Shown: positions 22,801-32,445 of the stretch, piece after piece
Layout of the letters: the number at the start of each line of letters is the position of its first letter
Numbering within the stretch: the stretch's first letter is position 1
Assembly (NCBI GenBank): GCA_914767715.1
Contig: OU612075.1
Coordinates: 18,848,001-18,912,000, forward strand
Origin: Membranipora membranacea
Taxonomy: Eukaryota > Bryozoa > Gymnolaemata > Cheilostomatida > Membraniporidae
DNA: 64,000 nucleotides
Direction of reading: 5' to 3'
The notes under the pieces: model-generated
Seen by the model: the letters and a program-made list of their open reading frames with translations, nothing else
Databases searched by the model: none
Told to the model about the DNA's origin: nothing
Program-made: the position numbers and the translations under genes

Positions 22801-25800
22801 CTTTTTTTATCTATGGGCAGAAAGCTTGGCACGACTTGGTGGCACAACGTTTAGCGTGACGTTATTTCAACTCATATCCTGGCAAGGACTTTCCCATGAA
22901 GGGCGTAAAATTGCCTCTGATTCATAGCTTTGACGTTTCTATCTTTCGAACTCTAAATGTGAATTAAGTGTTGGATAAGACTATGATTATCAACTAGTTT
23001 GGGAGTAAAATACAGGTGTAATCCAAGAGAGGAACAATTACCGGTAATAGCCATTAGTTGAATTAGAGTCGCAGTAATCCAACCTAGAGAGACAGCTTGA
23101 AAAGTATCCAACCTTAAATTAGTGTCAGCTAACCCTAAAGACCTAAAGAATATTAAATTCTAGCAAATTTACTTTGATGAGAACTCACCAAAACTTAATG
23201 CACCATGCTTGCCTCGCATATCACCAGCTGCCATTGATTGATTATCAGGTGTAGAGAACACAACTCAAACAAATTGAATTATTTAAATATATTTTCAATT
23301 AAAAAATTAATTTAAGCGAACATCCAAACTATGAGTATCATGTTTAATTAACACAGCTCGCTTGTTTATAAGTGAGAGGAAGAGGTGTGACATTTGTGTT
23401 GGTAGCTTTGAATTAATTTGAATACAAAAATGCAAATTTTGAGATATTCATTGTGTTAGATAACCTAATGGCACATTAGACTTAGTATGAAAACATACCG
23501 TTTAGAGCTGACTCAATAAATATCTCTCTCAGATCTTTGTAGCAGGATGGTTTCTTTGTGGTGGTATCGCCGTGCCATGTGCGTACCCTCTCTGTTGTCT
23601 CGTCGTTCGGTGCTGGCTCTGTCGCTGTCGAGTTCCTCACAAAATATGGGTAGCTTGCCTGCAACAAATTACTAGCTAGTGACATGTCATTGCAGTTCAA
23701 GTAATGGCCCCTTATTTTACTCAGGAGAACCTCATTTCAGCATATCCTTCCCTTGATCTCAAATATCTGCCCAGCTGGGGGTCATTGGATAGGGAACGTT
23801 AGGCGGGTGAGGGGGAGGGCTTGGGGGTCATTGGATAGGGAACGTTAGGCGGGTGAGGGGGATGGCCTGGGGGTCATTGGATAGGGAACGTTAGGCGGGT
23901 GAGGGGGATGGCCCGGGGGTCATTGGATAGGGAACGTTAGGCGGGTGAGGGGGATGGCCTGGGGGTCATTGGATAGGGAACGTTAGGCGGGTGAGGGGGA
24001 TGGCCTGGAGGTCATTGGATACGGAACGTTAGGCGGGTGAGGGGGATGGCCTGGGGGTCATTGGATAGGGAACGTTAGGCGGGTGAGGGGGATGGCCTGG
24101 GGGTCATTGGATAGGGAACGTTAGGCGGGTGAGGGGGATTGCCTGGGGGTCATTGGATAGGGAATGTTAGGCGGGTGAGGGGGATGGCCCGGGGGTCATT
24201 GGATAGGGAACGTTAGGCGGGTGAGGGGGATGGCCTGGGGGTCATTGGATAGGGAACGTTAGGCGGGTGAGGGGGATTGCCTGGGGGTCATTGGATAGGG
24301 AATGTTAGGCGGGTGAGGGGGATGGCCCGGGGGTCAATGGATAGGACACGTTAGGCGGGTGAGGGGGATGGCCTGGGGGTCATTGGATAGGGAACGTTAG
24401 GCGGGTGAGGGGGATGGCAAGAGTTTTGGGGGCTCAAACCAAGAAGTCATATTCCCAAAGTGGGATACATCTTATAGTAAACACCTAATAGATGGTCATT
24501 GAATGCCACGTATGTTTGCCAGATGAGACGGCCCCAACAGATTCCAACCCGAAAGTCTATGACCACTATTGATGGTCAGAAATCATAGATCCGACACATA
24601 ACTTGATGATGAAACAATCAACCAACTGTATGCTAGGCTGTAGACAAACCCATCACATAACCTCCCTCCCTTCGGCCCTGATATTTCATAACTTAGTTCT
24701 GGCAGGAATAAATCATTTCCACAGCTTCAATGTCAGTTGTGTGGCTGAGGCGTTGGCCAAAAATGCTTATCTTCTATCGAATAAGCGTGAAAGAGAGCCA
24801 TAAGAAATTTATTCCCAAATTTAATAATAAGTTATGTTTGTCAAAACTGACTGAGTTATAGACAGACATCAGACAGGAATCAAAACCAACAAAATGACTA
24901 CCGAAACAAAGTGGTTCAGAATCTAAGAAGATACACCCAAGGCTTATAAATTCACAGCAACAGACAAAGTGTCCAGCATTCATCAAACTCTGCGATCATG
25001 TTTGCCATAATTTAACTATCCCAGGTCAATTTGAATGCGAGTGGCCAGTTAAAACAACTCTAATATTGAACGTATCTTTTCCTAGTCGCTCAAATTACAA
25101 GGATGTCCCTTGTACAAAAAAGCATTCAACATCGGAAACCTTACTGATCACGCTACATAAGAGAACTAAGTAAAAAACAGGCATGAAAGCAGTGTACTTC
25201 AATACAGGGCAAGAACACAGGGTAGCAAATAACTACTTGCGTTGGCTGTGCTGATATAGCATATTGCAATCCACAGTGAAATTCAACCTAGGAAAAGTTA
25301 CAGCGATCATGGTCAGTGCTACAGTGTTCACTGAAACCAGTTGACCAAAGGACTATAATTAAAACCCACAGTCAACCCGACCAAAGTTAACCTATCATTA
25401 CATTGGTGTAGGCACAAGCTTAGAGTTGAGCTTTAGGCAGTATCGCTAGTCGATCACGCGTACTGTACACCAGTGCGTAACTTGATTCGTCAGCCCTAGG
25501 CTCTCCCTTCCATTACAATTATGTTGCTGACTTGAGTAATACTAAAGCGAAATTAAAAGATTAAAAATTGTGTTATGGGAAAATTTCCCGGTTGAGTAGT
25601 GGCAATTGTTTCTCTGCTTGGCCTTGATGAAAAAAAAAATGGACTTGATCTAACAACACGATGTTGAGTCTTTAGCTAGTTTGATGATCTATAACCAACG
25701 CTGCGTATTTATTTGCAGGCTGAGGATACACAGGCTTGTGTATTATGGGAAAACCGAAGCAAGGGATATGGTTCTTACTTTTAGTCAATTGATAACTAAC

Positions 25801-26615
25801 ACAAAAGAGCTGTATCAGTGATTTCGAGCTGACAAATTGCCAGAACATTTATAGTTGATGGGTCTGTCAACACAGTGGAGTCATATTAAGAGAGCGTGCA
25901 GGCACCGTCTCAGCATAATCTAGCAACGTTTGAATAATTTGAATAAAATTACCTGATTTAAAATACAACACCTACTGAATAGTAAACACAAAAAAAGGTG
26001 GGCAATGATTAATCACCTTTGACAATTTAAACTAGGAATGAGTTTTTGAGCAATAGTTTACCAGGAAAATGGATTAACATATTTGGGCGTAGCAGCTTTA
26101 TGTCTGAATGCAATGGCACAGAGTCAATCTGCAAATTGTTTTGAAACAAAACGATAATGAGGCATTATTTCCTTAAATAATAATCAGCCATGCCAAATAT
26201 ATCTTGGCAAGCTATTCGGTTTTTGGCAGTAAATATTTAACGCAATATCATTTCTAGGATTCAGTCTATTTCATGAGCAATTTGGGTAAATTCATGGTGA
26301 TACCTAGTCTGGGCCCCCGAGACTTTACCGACCGTCCGACGGCACACCCCCCGCCCCCGCCCCGGGGTCAATACCATAATTATTAACTGAGCTTCCACTA
26401 CACTTTTGTGACTTGTTCATAACAAAGATTACCAATATGAGGAATCTTATCTTATCTCAACTAATTTAACCTCAACAAATGGTTGGTTGCAAAATTAGCA
26501 TTGGTTTTTGGTATTAGAACGAGATTTAAATATTGAGAAATATTCTTATTCAACATACCGGCTTCAAAAACTGATCGTCCAATGTCTTAATAGATCCGTG
26601 CTTTTGCTCAGGCAT
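10506..26615 (-). CDS. Type II transmembrane SEA mucin, 15 coding exons, 1,482 residues
   Basis: Exons: 26559-26615, 23499-23658, 23189-23227, 22138-22276, 20262-20448, 19606-19799, 18674-18841, 18054-18170, 17698-17765, 17113-17262, 16500-16724, 15484-15582, 14803-14921, 14024-14082, 10506-13173. They total 4,449 nt with matching phases at every junction. There is no signal peptide. Residues 1-462 form a hydrophilic tail with many Tyr motifs and basic clusters. Residues 463-484 are a transmembrane helix preceded by RRMRKRRKIK, so the N-terminus should be cytosolic. Then come an N-glycosylated linker, an SEA domain (about 537-612), a PTS mucin domain (to about 1235), a ten-Cys domain (1241-1351) and tail repeats with NVT sequons. 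SEA domains resist shear and often self-cleave. Classical membrane mucins are type I, so this orientation is unusual, closer to type II SEA proteases. The weakest calls are the GTTTGT donor after 22138 and the short exon at 23189. Confidence 0.8.
13819..13851. repeat. (TA)n microsatellite
   Basis: An uninterrupted TA run lies in the intron between exons 14 and 15 of the membrane mucin gene. Confidence 0.95.
14024..14921 (-). CDS. Exons 13-14: body of the SEA domain
   Basis: Exon 14803-14921 (phase 1 to 0) encodes TIYLEYMGSTRVTNLQY...DLANLSSSRAQAI...FCDQ. Exon 14024-14082 (phase 0 to 2) encodes VEAALTDQQNLDRCEIYSF and joins exon 15 to give FR|NGSVIIDFELIF. The sequence follows the SEA pattern: an N-terminal strand, DL...SS, a helix, Cys, then xFxxGSVxVxxxLxF. 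The GSVII turn fits the autoproteolysis motif G|SVVV. Confidence 0.85.
14645..14763. mobile_element. MITE-like element with about 30-bp inverted termini
   Basis: The arms 14645-14675 and 14733-14763 are inverted and share TTTGCCTGCATTCC exactly, with weaker similarity outward (AAGTTT...). A related sequence with the motif GATCAAGTTTAATC is at 56025. It lies in the intron between exons 12 and 13 on the far side of the SEA exon. No coding capacity. Confidence 0.55.
15484..15582 (-). CDS. Exon 12: extracellular linker before SEA
   Basis: The exon has 99 nt, phase 1 to 1, flanked by TCTACAG and GTGAGT. It encodes Ser/Thr-rich linker sequence. Its upstream junction creates NSS and its downstream junction creates NQT, two potential N-glycosylation sites formed only after splicing, which supports the exon joins. 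Confidence 0.75.
15665..15791. repeat. Degenerate ATCATACCCT-type satellite patch
   Basis: About 125 bp of loosely periodic CCTATCATA/CAATCATACCC sequence lies in the intron upstream of exon 12. The period varies around 10 bp. Confidence 0.6.
16500..16724 (-). CDS. Exon 11: transmembrane segment
   Basis: The exon has 225 nt, phase 1 to 1, acceptor GTACAG and donor A|GTACGT. It encodes a Met/Glu-rich juxtamembrane stretch, a basic cluster RRMRKRRKIK, a 22-residue hydrophobic helix (ILTISGVVTLLLMIMGVSGL and two more) and KRHIDEK. The strong positive charge before the helix predicts cytosolic N-terminus and extracellular C-terminus. Confidence 0.85.
17113..18841 (-). CDS. Exons 7-10: membrane-proximal cytosolic tail
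   Basis: Exons 18674-18841, 18054-18170, 17698-17765 and 17113-17262 join in phases 2-2-2-1-1. Features are a highly basic run (RRVKKRNAKRRKR, which could act as a nuclear-localisation or lipid-binding patch), LGYDRH, and DVYETIGEIDV, whose YETI is a candidate SH2-binding site. No folded domain was recognised. Confidence 0.75.
19606..20448 (-). CDS. Exons 5-6: acidic tyrosine-rich cytosolic tail
   Basis: Exon 20262-20448 (phase 2 to 0) encodes an acidic Ser/Asp-rich region with DYED, RTYELGSD and SIYSDEL. Exon 19606-19799 (phase 0 to 2) begins EEDYLVPIP and continues with Lys/Ser-rich sequence. Tyr residues in acidic context are typical kinase substrates; the signalling role is inference. 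Confidence 0.75.
20001..20082. repeat. MITE-like hairpin element, family M1, copy 2
   Basis: It begins TCACTGTGCTGGGATTGCTG and ends with its imperfect inverse, AATGCCACTACCAGCGATAC plus CGACACAGTA. The tail matches copies at 5345 and 54541. It lies in an intron of the membrane mucin gene. Confidence 0.5.
21515..22092. repeat. Direct repeat pair flanking a MITE
   Basis: About 140 bp at 21515-21652 recurs at 21950-22092: CCTAGTGTATAGCAGAGCAA, GTTAACCAATGAAACC and AAAAGTGACACCCTGTAT are shared. The second copy runs up to exon 4 of the membrane mucin gene. Confidence 0.7.
21689..21910. mobile_element. 222-bp MITE with 18-bp terminal inverted repeats
   Basis: GGGTCTTTCAATTAGAAA at the left end is exactly inverted as TTTCTAATTGAAAGACCC at the right end. 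A third, internal copy of the motif lies near 21818. There is no coding capacity and no clear target duplication, because the left flank is a G homopolymer. Confidence 0.7.
22138..23658 (-). CDS. Exons 2-4: distal cytosolic tail
   Basis: Exon 23499-23658 (phase 0 to 1) begins ASYPYFVRN and ends ESALN. Exon 23189-23227 (phase 1 to 1) encodes GDMRGKHGALSF. Exon 22138-22276 (phase 1 to 2) encodes GLKQLDSCSRTSSDLG and EYSDCDVHPSF. The small exon could instead begin at an ATG at 23234-23232 as an alternative first exon, because both readings are open. The 22138 donor is GTTTGT, a poor match. Confidence 0.6.
23775..24418. repeat. 46-bp G-rich minisatellite, 14 units
   Basis: The region is 644 bp, exactly 14 x 46. 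The unit starts CTGGGGGTCATTGGATAGGG and continues with AACGTTAGGCGGGTGAGG and GGGATGGC. The copies differ by only a few bases. Runs of G suit quadruplex formation on the plus strand. It lies in intron 1 of the membrane mucin gene (minus strand), about 115 bp from exon 2. Confidence 0.97.
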
Positions 26616-26621
26616 ATTGTC
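26559..26621 (-). CDS. Exon 1 of the membrane mucin: start codon exon
   Basis: After a CCCTACAG acceptor (exon start 26621), GACAAT precedes ATG at 26615-26613. The 19 codons (MPEQKHGSIKTLDDQFLKP) end in phase 0 at GTATGT and join exon 2 in frame. The acceptor before the ATG implies an upstream untranslated exon that I could not place. Confidence 0.65.
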
Positions 26622-28133
26622 CTGTAGGGTTTAAACTTTTCACCTTATCCGCTGAGCTTAACCCATAGTTCTTTGGTTGCTGCAAAGTGTAGTCCACAAG
26701 CACAGAGGGGTTCAACCAACTGGCTCAATTTGAGCACAGTCTCTCTTTGTTACAACTAGTAGTTTAACATGGCACTCACACTTGACCCTCTACTCTACTA
26801 TAATGACTAGATGATATACTAGCTTCCCAGAGGTAATGAACTTCAGAAAAGTGTAAATCACCATGCGTACACGTTAGTAGCAATAGCTTTGTCATTCTGT
26901 GCATCCTTATTTAGTTTATGACACAAGTGGCCTATTGTGAAGACTGTATAGCTCATCCTGTGTTGTCACTATGGTAACAAAGGCAATCATAGTATACGTG
27001 TAACTGTCAACCAATGGCAGGTGACCGATTTGAATATTAAATTATGTTATGCTGTAATTACACAGAGCGGGCGAAAGATGCCTGGTGTAGTAGAATGAAT
27101 TATTATTTGTATGTTTTGGTAAATTTTTATGCAGTTTATTTTGATCTCACTAAATACAAGATGTTCTGTCCAAAATTTGTGTAGAAGTAAAACCGTGTAA
27201 TAGGTACAGGCTTTTACTACAAATTTATTTTTAACTGTTGAAGAACTATTTTTGGGCTGTAATGCTATGCTTGCATTCCAACACTATATGCCTGTTATAT
27301 AATAACAATGTACATGTAACTATGTGATAGCACGCTGGAATCCCGACACGATGTGTCTTTTGTATAAATTTACATGTATGCTGCATCATTGTAATACCGT
27401 ACCGGAATTCCAGCACTAACTGTTTTTGTTTGAGACTTCAGGTTTGCTGACTCATTTTTGGTTTTCCGTCACTTAGTGCCTTATCATATAAAAGTGGACA
27501 TTTTTCCTTGCTGTGACACATCGCTCAGTAGAAGTTACACTGAACACATCCACATGTAATATTACTGCTGCTGTTACCTATTACACGGAATAATAAAGAT
27601 ACTATACTGGATAAACTTCCGCTTGATCTAGCCTGTACTTACGTGTAGAATCACTACCAAGCAGTTAGACTTTACACCTTTGAAGACATCTTGCTGTCAC
27701 GGATAAATAGTGTTCTGTGGATTATTTGCTACTCTCATCTGGATTACTGAGCTCTTATCATCACTTCGGTCTGTCTCGTCAGCGATCGTGTACTCATCTC
27801 TTGTGCAAGTCTCGTGTGATATCGCATCAAGTTGATCACTTTACTGTCACCTCTGGAAAATTATAAATAGAGTGACAATTTTTGGATTTGTTGAATACGG
27901 ACAATCAATAGAAGAAATTGAGCAGTAATTATTGATACAACGATATCAAAGTCAAGACAAGTGGTATATGTACGATTAGTGGACATTGACTCATTACACT
28001 AAAATCTTCCACTTGTTGTAGTTGTCCCATCGATAAAATTTAGGAGACAACTTTTGTCGGCATTTAACACGACTACCATAAAAATAAGAATCCACTACAC
28101 TGGGTTTCCTGACACCAGAAATATATGTTCAGG

Positions 28134-28177
28134 ATATTGTCACAGCGTAAGGATATATCCTTACTCTGTGATATTGT
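28134..28177. mobile_element. 30-bp palindromic element, copy 2, with perfect 7-bp target duplication
   Basis: The core 28141-28170 has arms CACAGCGTAAGGATA and TATCCTTACTCTGTG, with one mismatch. It is flanked on both sides by ATATTGT (28134-28140 and 28171-28177). Confidence 0.65.
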
Positions 28178-28736
28178 GTTACTAGAAATCTCATTGTAAT
28201 TGTAAGTCTAAATCTCAATCCCTCTCTGACTGAAATCAGATAGTAACTATCGAGTACTAAAGGTCTGACTGTTACCTTTGGCACTAGCGGAGTTGCTGCC
28301 CCCAATTCAAACCAATATGGAGTTGCATGTCTCCAAATTGCTTGCCGATTACCATGATCACAATATGCCATGTCACAAAACTGCAAGCATTAGTAAGTCT
28401 AAACTCAATAGCAACCTAACTTAAACCACTGCTGCCACACAGCCAAATGTGTGCTTATAGAATTCTGTATAGCTCAAAACTAATAAAATGAGGCTGTAAT
28501 CTCAGCCTTGTCACCTAATGAGCAAATAATTTGCATGAACTTGCTGTTTGCTAAGAAACAGAAGGTTGGGCTGCCCCTAAAGAGGGACGCAAGGTGCCCT
28601 AATCCTCATACTGAGAATGTGATACATTCTAGAAAACTAGAATGCATCATAGAGGTGAGGCCATAGAGGACCTCCTAATCATAAGTGTGCAGCAAGCTGC
28701 CAAAACTGAACTGGCACTAATCGGCCATTGACAGTG

Positions 28737-28755
28737 ACACTTTGATCTTAGCCAA
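28737..28755 (-). ncRNA. U2 snRNA 5'-end-like fragment
   Basis: Read on the minus strand, 19 bases TTGGCTAAGATCAAAGTGT match the highly conserved 5' region of animal U2 snRNA. The following sequence does not continue as U2, although a GGCAGCTTGCTGC hairpin lies downstream. Probably a pseudogene fragment or a SINE head, not a functional snRNA gene. Confidence 0.25.
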
Positions 28756-31179
28756 AATTAGGGTACTACCAACAGGTGACGTTATTACCGTCTTACTAGT
28801 TCAAATTGTACACTTCATAAGCTGGTGCGTAGATTTCATGCCCTGATTTTGAAGATCAGTTTGTGCAAATTATTTGTCCATTAGGTGGTAGTAGTTTAAG
28901 GGCGGATAAGAAGCTATAGATCAAATAGTATCACCATCATACGACCAAGAATAAATCGAGGTGATCGGGGGGGGGGGGGAGAGGGGAGGGGGTAACCTCT
29001 TAAAACTGCACATTATATACTGAATAACAATGGTAATTAGACAGCACCTCCACATGAGGTTGCGCTTCAGGTTGCATGCACATTAGGTACCACATGTTCA
29101 GCTCAGGAGCTTTCTGCTTATGATCACAGAGCGGACAGCTCTTTAGTTGTTGAGATTTACAGTTGAGGTTATTAGTTTGGATAAGATAAATGGAATTGTT
29201 TTAGTGTCGTGACGTCGTCCTCTGTTTAGAACATGTAAATAAAAAATATCATCATCATTATTATCATCATCAACGTCGCCGTCGTACAGGGGGTAAGAAT
29301 CTAAGGTGGGGGAGGGGGTTAAGGCTAATATCTCACAGAAGAGCAACTACCGCAAATATTTATTAATTTTTCTGTACAATAGCTGTGACTGTCACAATAT
29401 TACTCTACCAATTACACCAGGCTTGTATCTAATTTGTATCCACTACATTTGTGTTTACCGCTGGTAAAGAACTTACAGAGGAGGCCTTCCATTCCTGCTC
29501 TGGTTATACCATATTTGAAACAAACACAAACAGCTCAATCCCTCGCAAAGCCACAATAGACTATTAACCAAGAGACATAATACTTTTCGAACCTTATTTG
29601 AGAACTCTTAGAGCTCAAGACGTATTTTTTTATTCTTTATATCTTTTACTTTTGTCTGAACTTTAGAACAAGCAACACAGCAAACAGGATGGAAATTTGA
29701 TAAAATGGCACATGAACTTCATTCCTTTTCCTATTCCTATATTGGATGTTTAGTGAATGCTTTGACATATTAAGTCAGATGCGTACAGCTTGCTAGTGCA
29801 CTGACCTTGCTGAATTTGGACACAACCGGTAAACTGTTTATTGACTACTGCAGACTGAATACCTATACAGTATGCCGAGGGAAAGATTACCTAGCTCATT
29901 CTCTGTTGTAGTATTATCATGATATTGAGTTTGTGCCCAAATATTTGTTCAGATTGAAAAGAAGCTTACTATAATGATGTTGACTGCAAGCCCCAAAAGT
30001 TATCCTGATACACAGATCGAAACGACAGGACATGATGCTTCAAGCGTTTCACATATACCATGGCAGTCTGGACTATGATTGCAAATAATATTAAAACATC
30101 GGGAGCACATATTTTAGTTGGCAGTTCTATCGAAAACCTAAACCAGAATCCTGATTCATAGTATCATGTCATTAAAGATATTCAATAGCTTTCCCTAGAA
30201 AGCCTGTATTACCAGAAAGGTTACTCGTAAAAATTATTATCAGTTATCATTATTATTAATGATAATTGCTGTATCTGTTGATTAAAAATCGGATGTCTTA
30301 TCACTCGTCCATCCCGAGGCATGGGCGACGAAATATTAGTGCCTTATTGGTGAGGCCGCAATATCTGCGCCATGTGCAGCTCTCAGTTTACAGGCAGGTC
30401 GGAGCACACCTGGGGCATCAATTGAGCCCAGTAGTCCTTGTATATCTGATGACTATACTAAGCTTCATGAACCCTGCTTTGGGGCCCATCAAAATTAAAT
30501 AAGACCCACTGGTCAAACAGTAACAAAGTAGAGGACACATTAGATATGTCAATGTTTGTTTGATAAAGATGTATGCTCTCATGAGTAACACTTATAAAGT
30601 CAAATCAATAGATGATACAAGCAGTGTGTTGCAAAAATTGCAATACTTATAAAATCTTAGCGCGGCAGGAGCTTTGAGTTTAGTAATTTGCAAAAATAAT
30701 ACTAGTAATGCATAAATGGCAAAATCTTATATAACTAGAATTGCCAATCCAAATGTGTCCTTTCAATTTACTGTTTTAACAGTGTACATATTCAATACTG
30801 CCATAGTATAAGTGCTTTATACAAGTTATCATATCCTGTCTGTCTGTTAAGATCTACATATCAGGAAAATTTTTGGGGTTACTGCATAGAACGAGCCAAG
30901 GAAATCTTACCCTTGGCATATTGTATCAGTCATCAGTAGTATCTCAAGAAAAGGATTCCAATGTTCACAGACTGTGAGCCAATTTCAGAAAGATCAGTGC
31001 ACTACTAAGCTGCATGCATGTGACTTAGATTTGAGAGCTTCCATCAATGGCCAATAGTATAGTGACAGGCGAAGAAGAAGACAACCATCACTACTTTGAA
31101 ATCATATTTCTGAGGTCAAACTTTTTTTGCAGTAAATTCTTGTCATCGTTTAACATTTATCACCATCTGCTTTAAACAG

Positions 31180-31659
31180 TGTGATGGTAACTGGAGTACA
31201 TTTGGAAGATATGGACGCTGTTCGGTGCCTTGTGGAGGAGGAACAAGAACAATATCGCGTACCTGCACCGATCCACCACCAGTAGCAGGTGGAGCCACTT
31301 GCCCAGGGAGTGATACACAGAGCCAATCATGCAGCACTCAGGTTTGAGCATGTTATATTATGATGTTTACCTAATGACAATTGATCTTAAACACTTAATA
31401 GATACACCTTACACCAAACAAGTAATTTGGGCAATATAATTCTCATGCACTAGATAGAAGCAATAATCGATAACCAGATATTATCGTCCTACAGGCATGT
31501 GTAATTAGCGGAAGCTCTTCAGGAACTGGTGGAGGTGGCTGCAGATCAACTCAGGGAAGATGTTCGGTAACATGTGGTACAGGAACAAGAGAAGTTAAAA
31601 ATCTGTGCAGAGGAGGTGGAACAGTGTTTACTACTACTTTTGAGGAGTGTAGTTTACCG
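31180..31659 (+). pseudogene. Isolated pair of TSP1-gene exons, remnant of an upstream family copy
   Basis: Exon 31180-31341 (54 codons, phase 0-0) encodes a TSP1 repeat (WSTFGRYGRCSVPCGGGTRT...). Exon 31495-31659 (55 codons, phase 0-0) encodes a GRCSVTCGTGTREVK module. They are divergent homologues of the 36355-36528 and 36767-36928 pair of copy A. Both are open with good splice sites, but no upstream or terminal exons are present. About 200 bp downstream the sequence switches to the intron that precedes U1 in copy C, so this looks like the 3' part of a truncated gene. Confidence 0.65.
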
Positions 31660-32445
31660 GTGGGTTATTGAGTGAGAACGCAAAGGTATCTCATTAAGAT
31701 GAGCATAAGTTTAATATGAACCAATCAAATTGTGAGAACTAAGTTTGAGCTTAAGAAGTATTTGAGGAAACGGGGGGGGGGGGGGGAAGGGCCATTACTT
31801 GAATTTGTGGTACAAATGTCCATCAAATCAATAACTTTAAAGTACCATCACAATGTCAATGTCCCTAATCCATAAATACACATTAGTGGTTTTAACCATA
31901 ACTTGGATTTCATATACATTTGAGTTTGATGAGCTTGCACAATGGTGAAAATAGGCTTGAGATAAAGACAGACAAATATGTGGAAAGCAAGCAATAGTAA
32001 CCATTAGTTTAAAAGGTGTATCTTACTTTTACTCATGTCTTTGGGTTAAGTTGTTTTACATGTATCAGAATTTGTTTTTGGAAGAATGCCAACAAAGGCA
32101 TTCACTGTATGATACTCCTTGTTTTCATATACTATCAGATTGGGTTCTGACTGAGAAGTCAATCAAATAATATTTCCATTTGTTTTTGTTAAATTTTTTT
32201 TTATTATAATTCCAACAGGTCTTGCAGGTTCCACTGAAATGTCTAACGTTACTCATGTCATTGGGGTAAATTGCTTTAGGTGTATCTGAATATTTCAGAA
32301 GGATTTCAAAAGAGGCACAGATTTTATGGAGACAATAAATAAACTCATCTAAAAAACACAGAAAAATTCATCCCACTTCTTGCTTTCCTTTCCTTTCCTT
32401 TCAAATTTACTTTCAAAACTTACTTTACTTTATACATTTTTGCAG
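31660..32445. other. Junction and intron-derived sequence before copy A
   Basis: A G homopolymer lies near 31772. From about 31860 the sequence matches the copy C intron from about 62812 up to U1 (CCATAAATACACATTAGTGG is shared). Copy A therefore starts inside an intron and lacks the signal-peptide and Cys-domain exons found in copies B and C. Confidence 0.65.

Larger units (their letters stand above)
26622..31179. other. Intergenic region, no gene recognised
   Basis: It probably contains the promoter and 5' untranslated exon of the membrane mucin gene. On the plus strand, TATAAAAG near 27487 followed by AATAAAG near 27592 could be a promoter or part of a solo LTR, but no second copy is present to compare. 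G homopolymers lie near 28970. ORFs here are short and have no recognisable motifs. The palindrome at 28141 and a U2-like stretch at 28737 are listed separately. Confidence 0.4.

Noticed and set aside
23775-24418. CRISPR-like regular repeat
   Set aside because: The 46-bp units are contiguous with no unique spacers, and the locus is an intron of an animal gene. It is a minisatellite.
27480-27665. Solo LTR with TATAAAAG and AATAAAG
   Set aside because: Only one copy is in the window, the ends cannot be defined and no target duplication was found. It is mentioned only as a possibility in the intergenic entry.
31180-31659. Treating the isolated TSP1 exon pair as upstream exons of copy A
   Set aside because: T2 of the pair ends in phase 0 but U1 begins in phase 1, so joining them would shift U1 into its non-coding frame.
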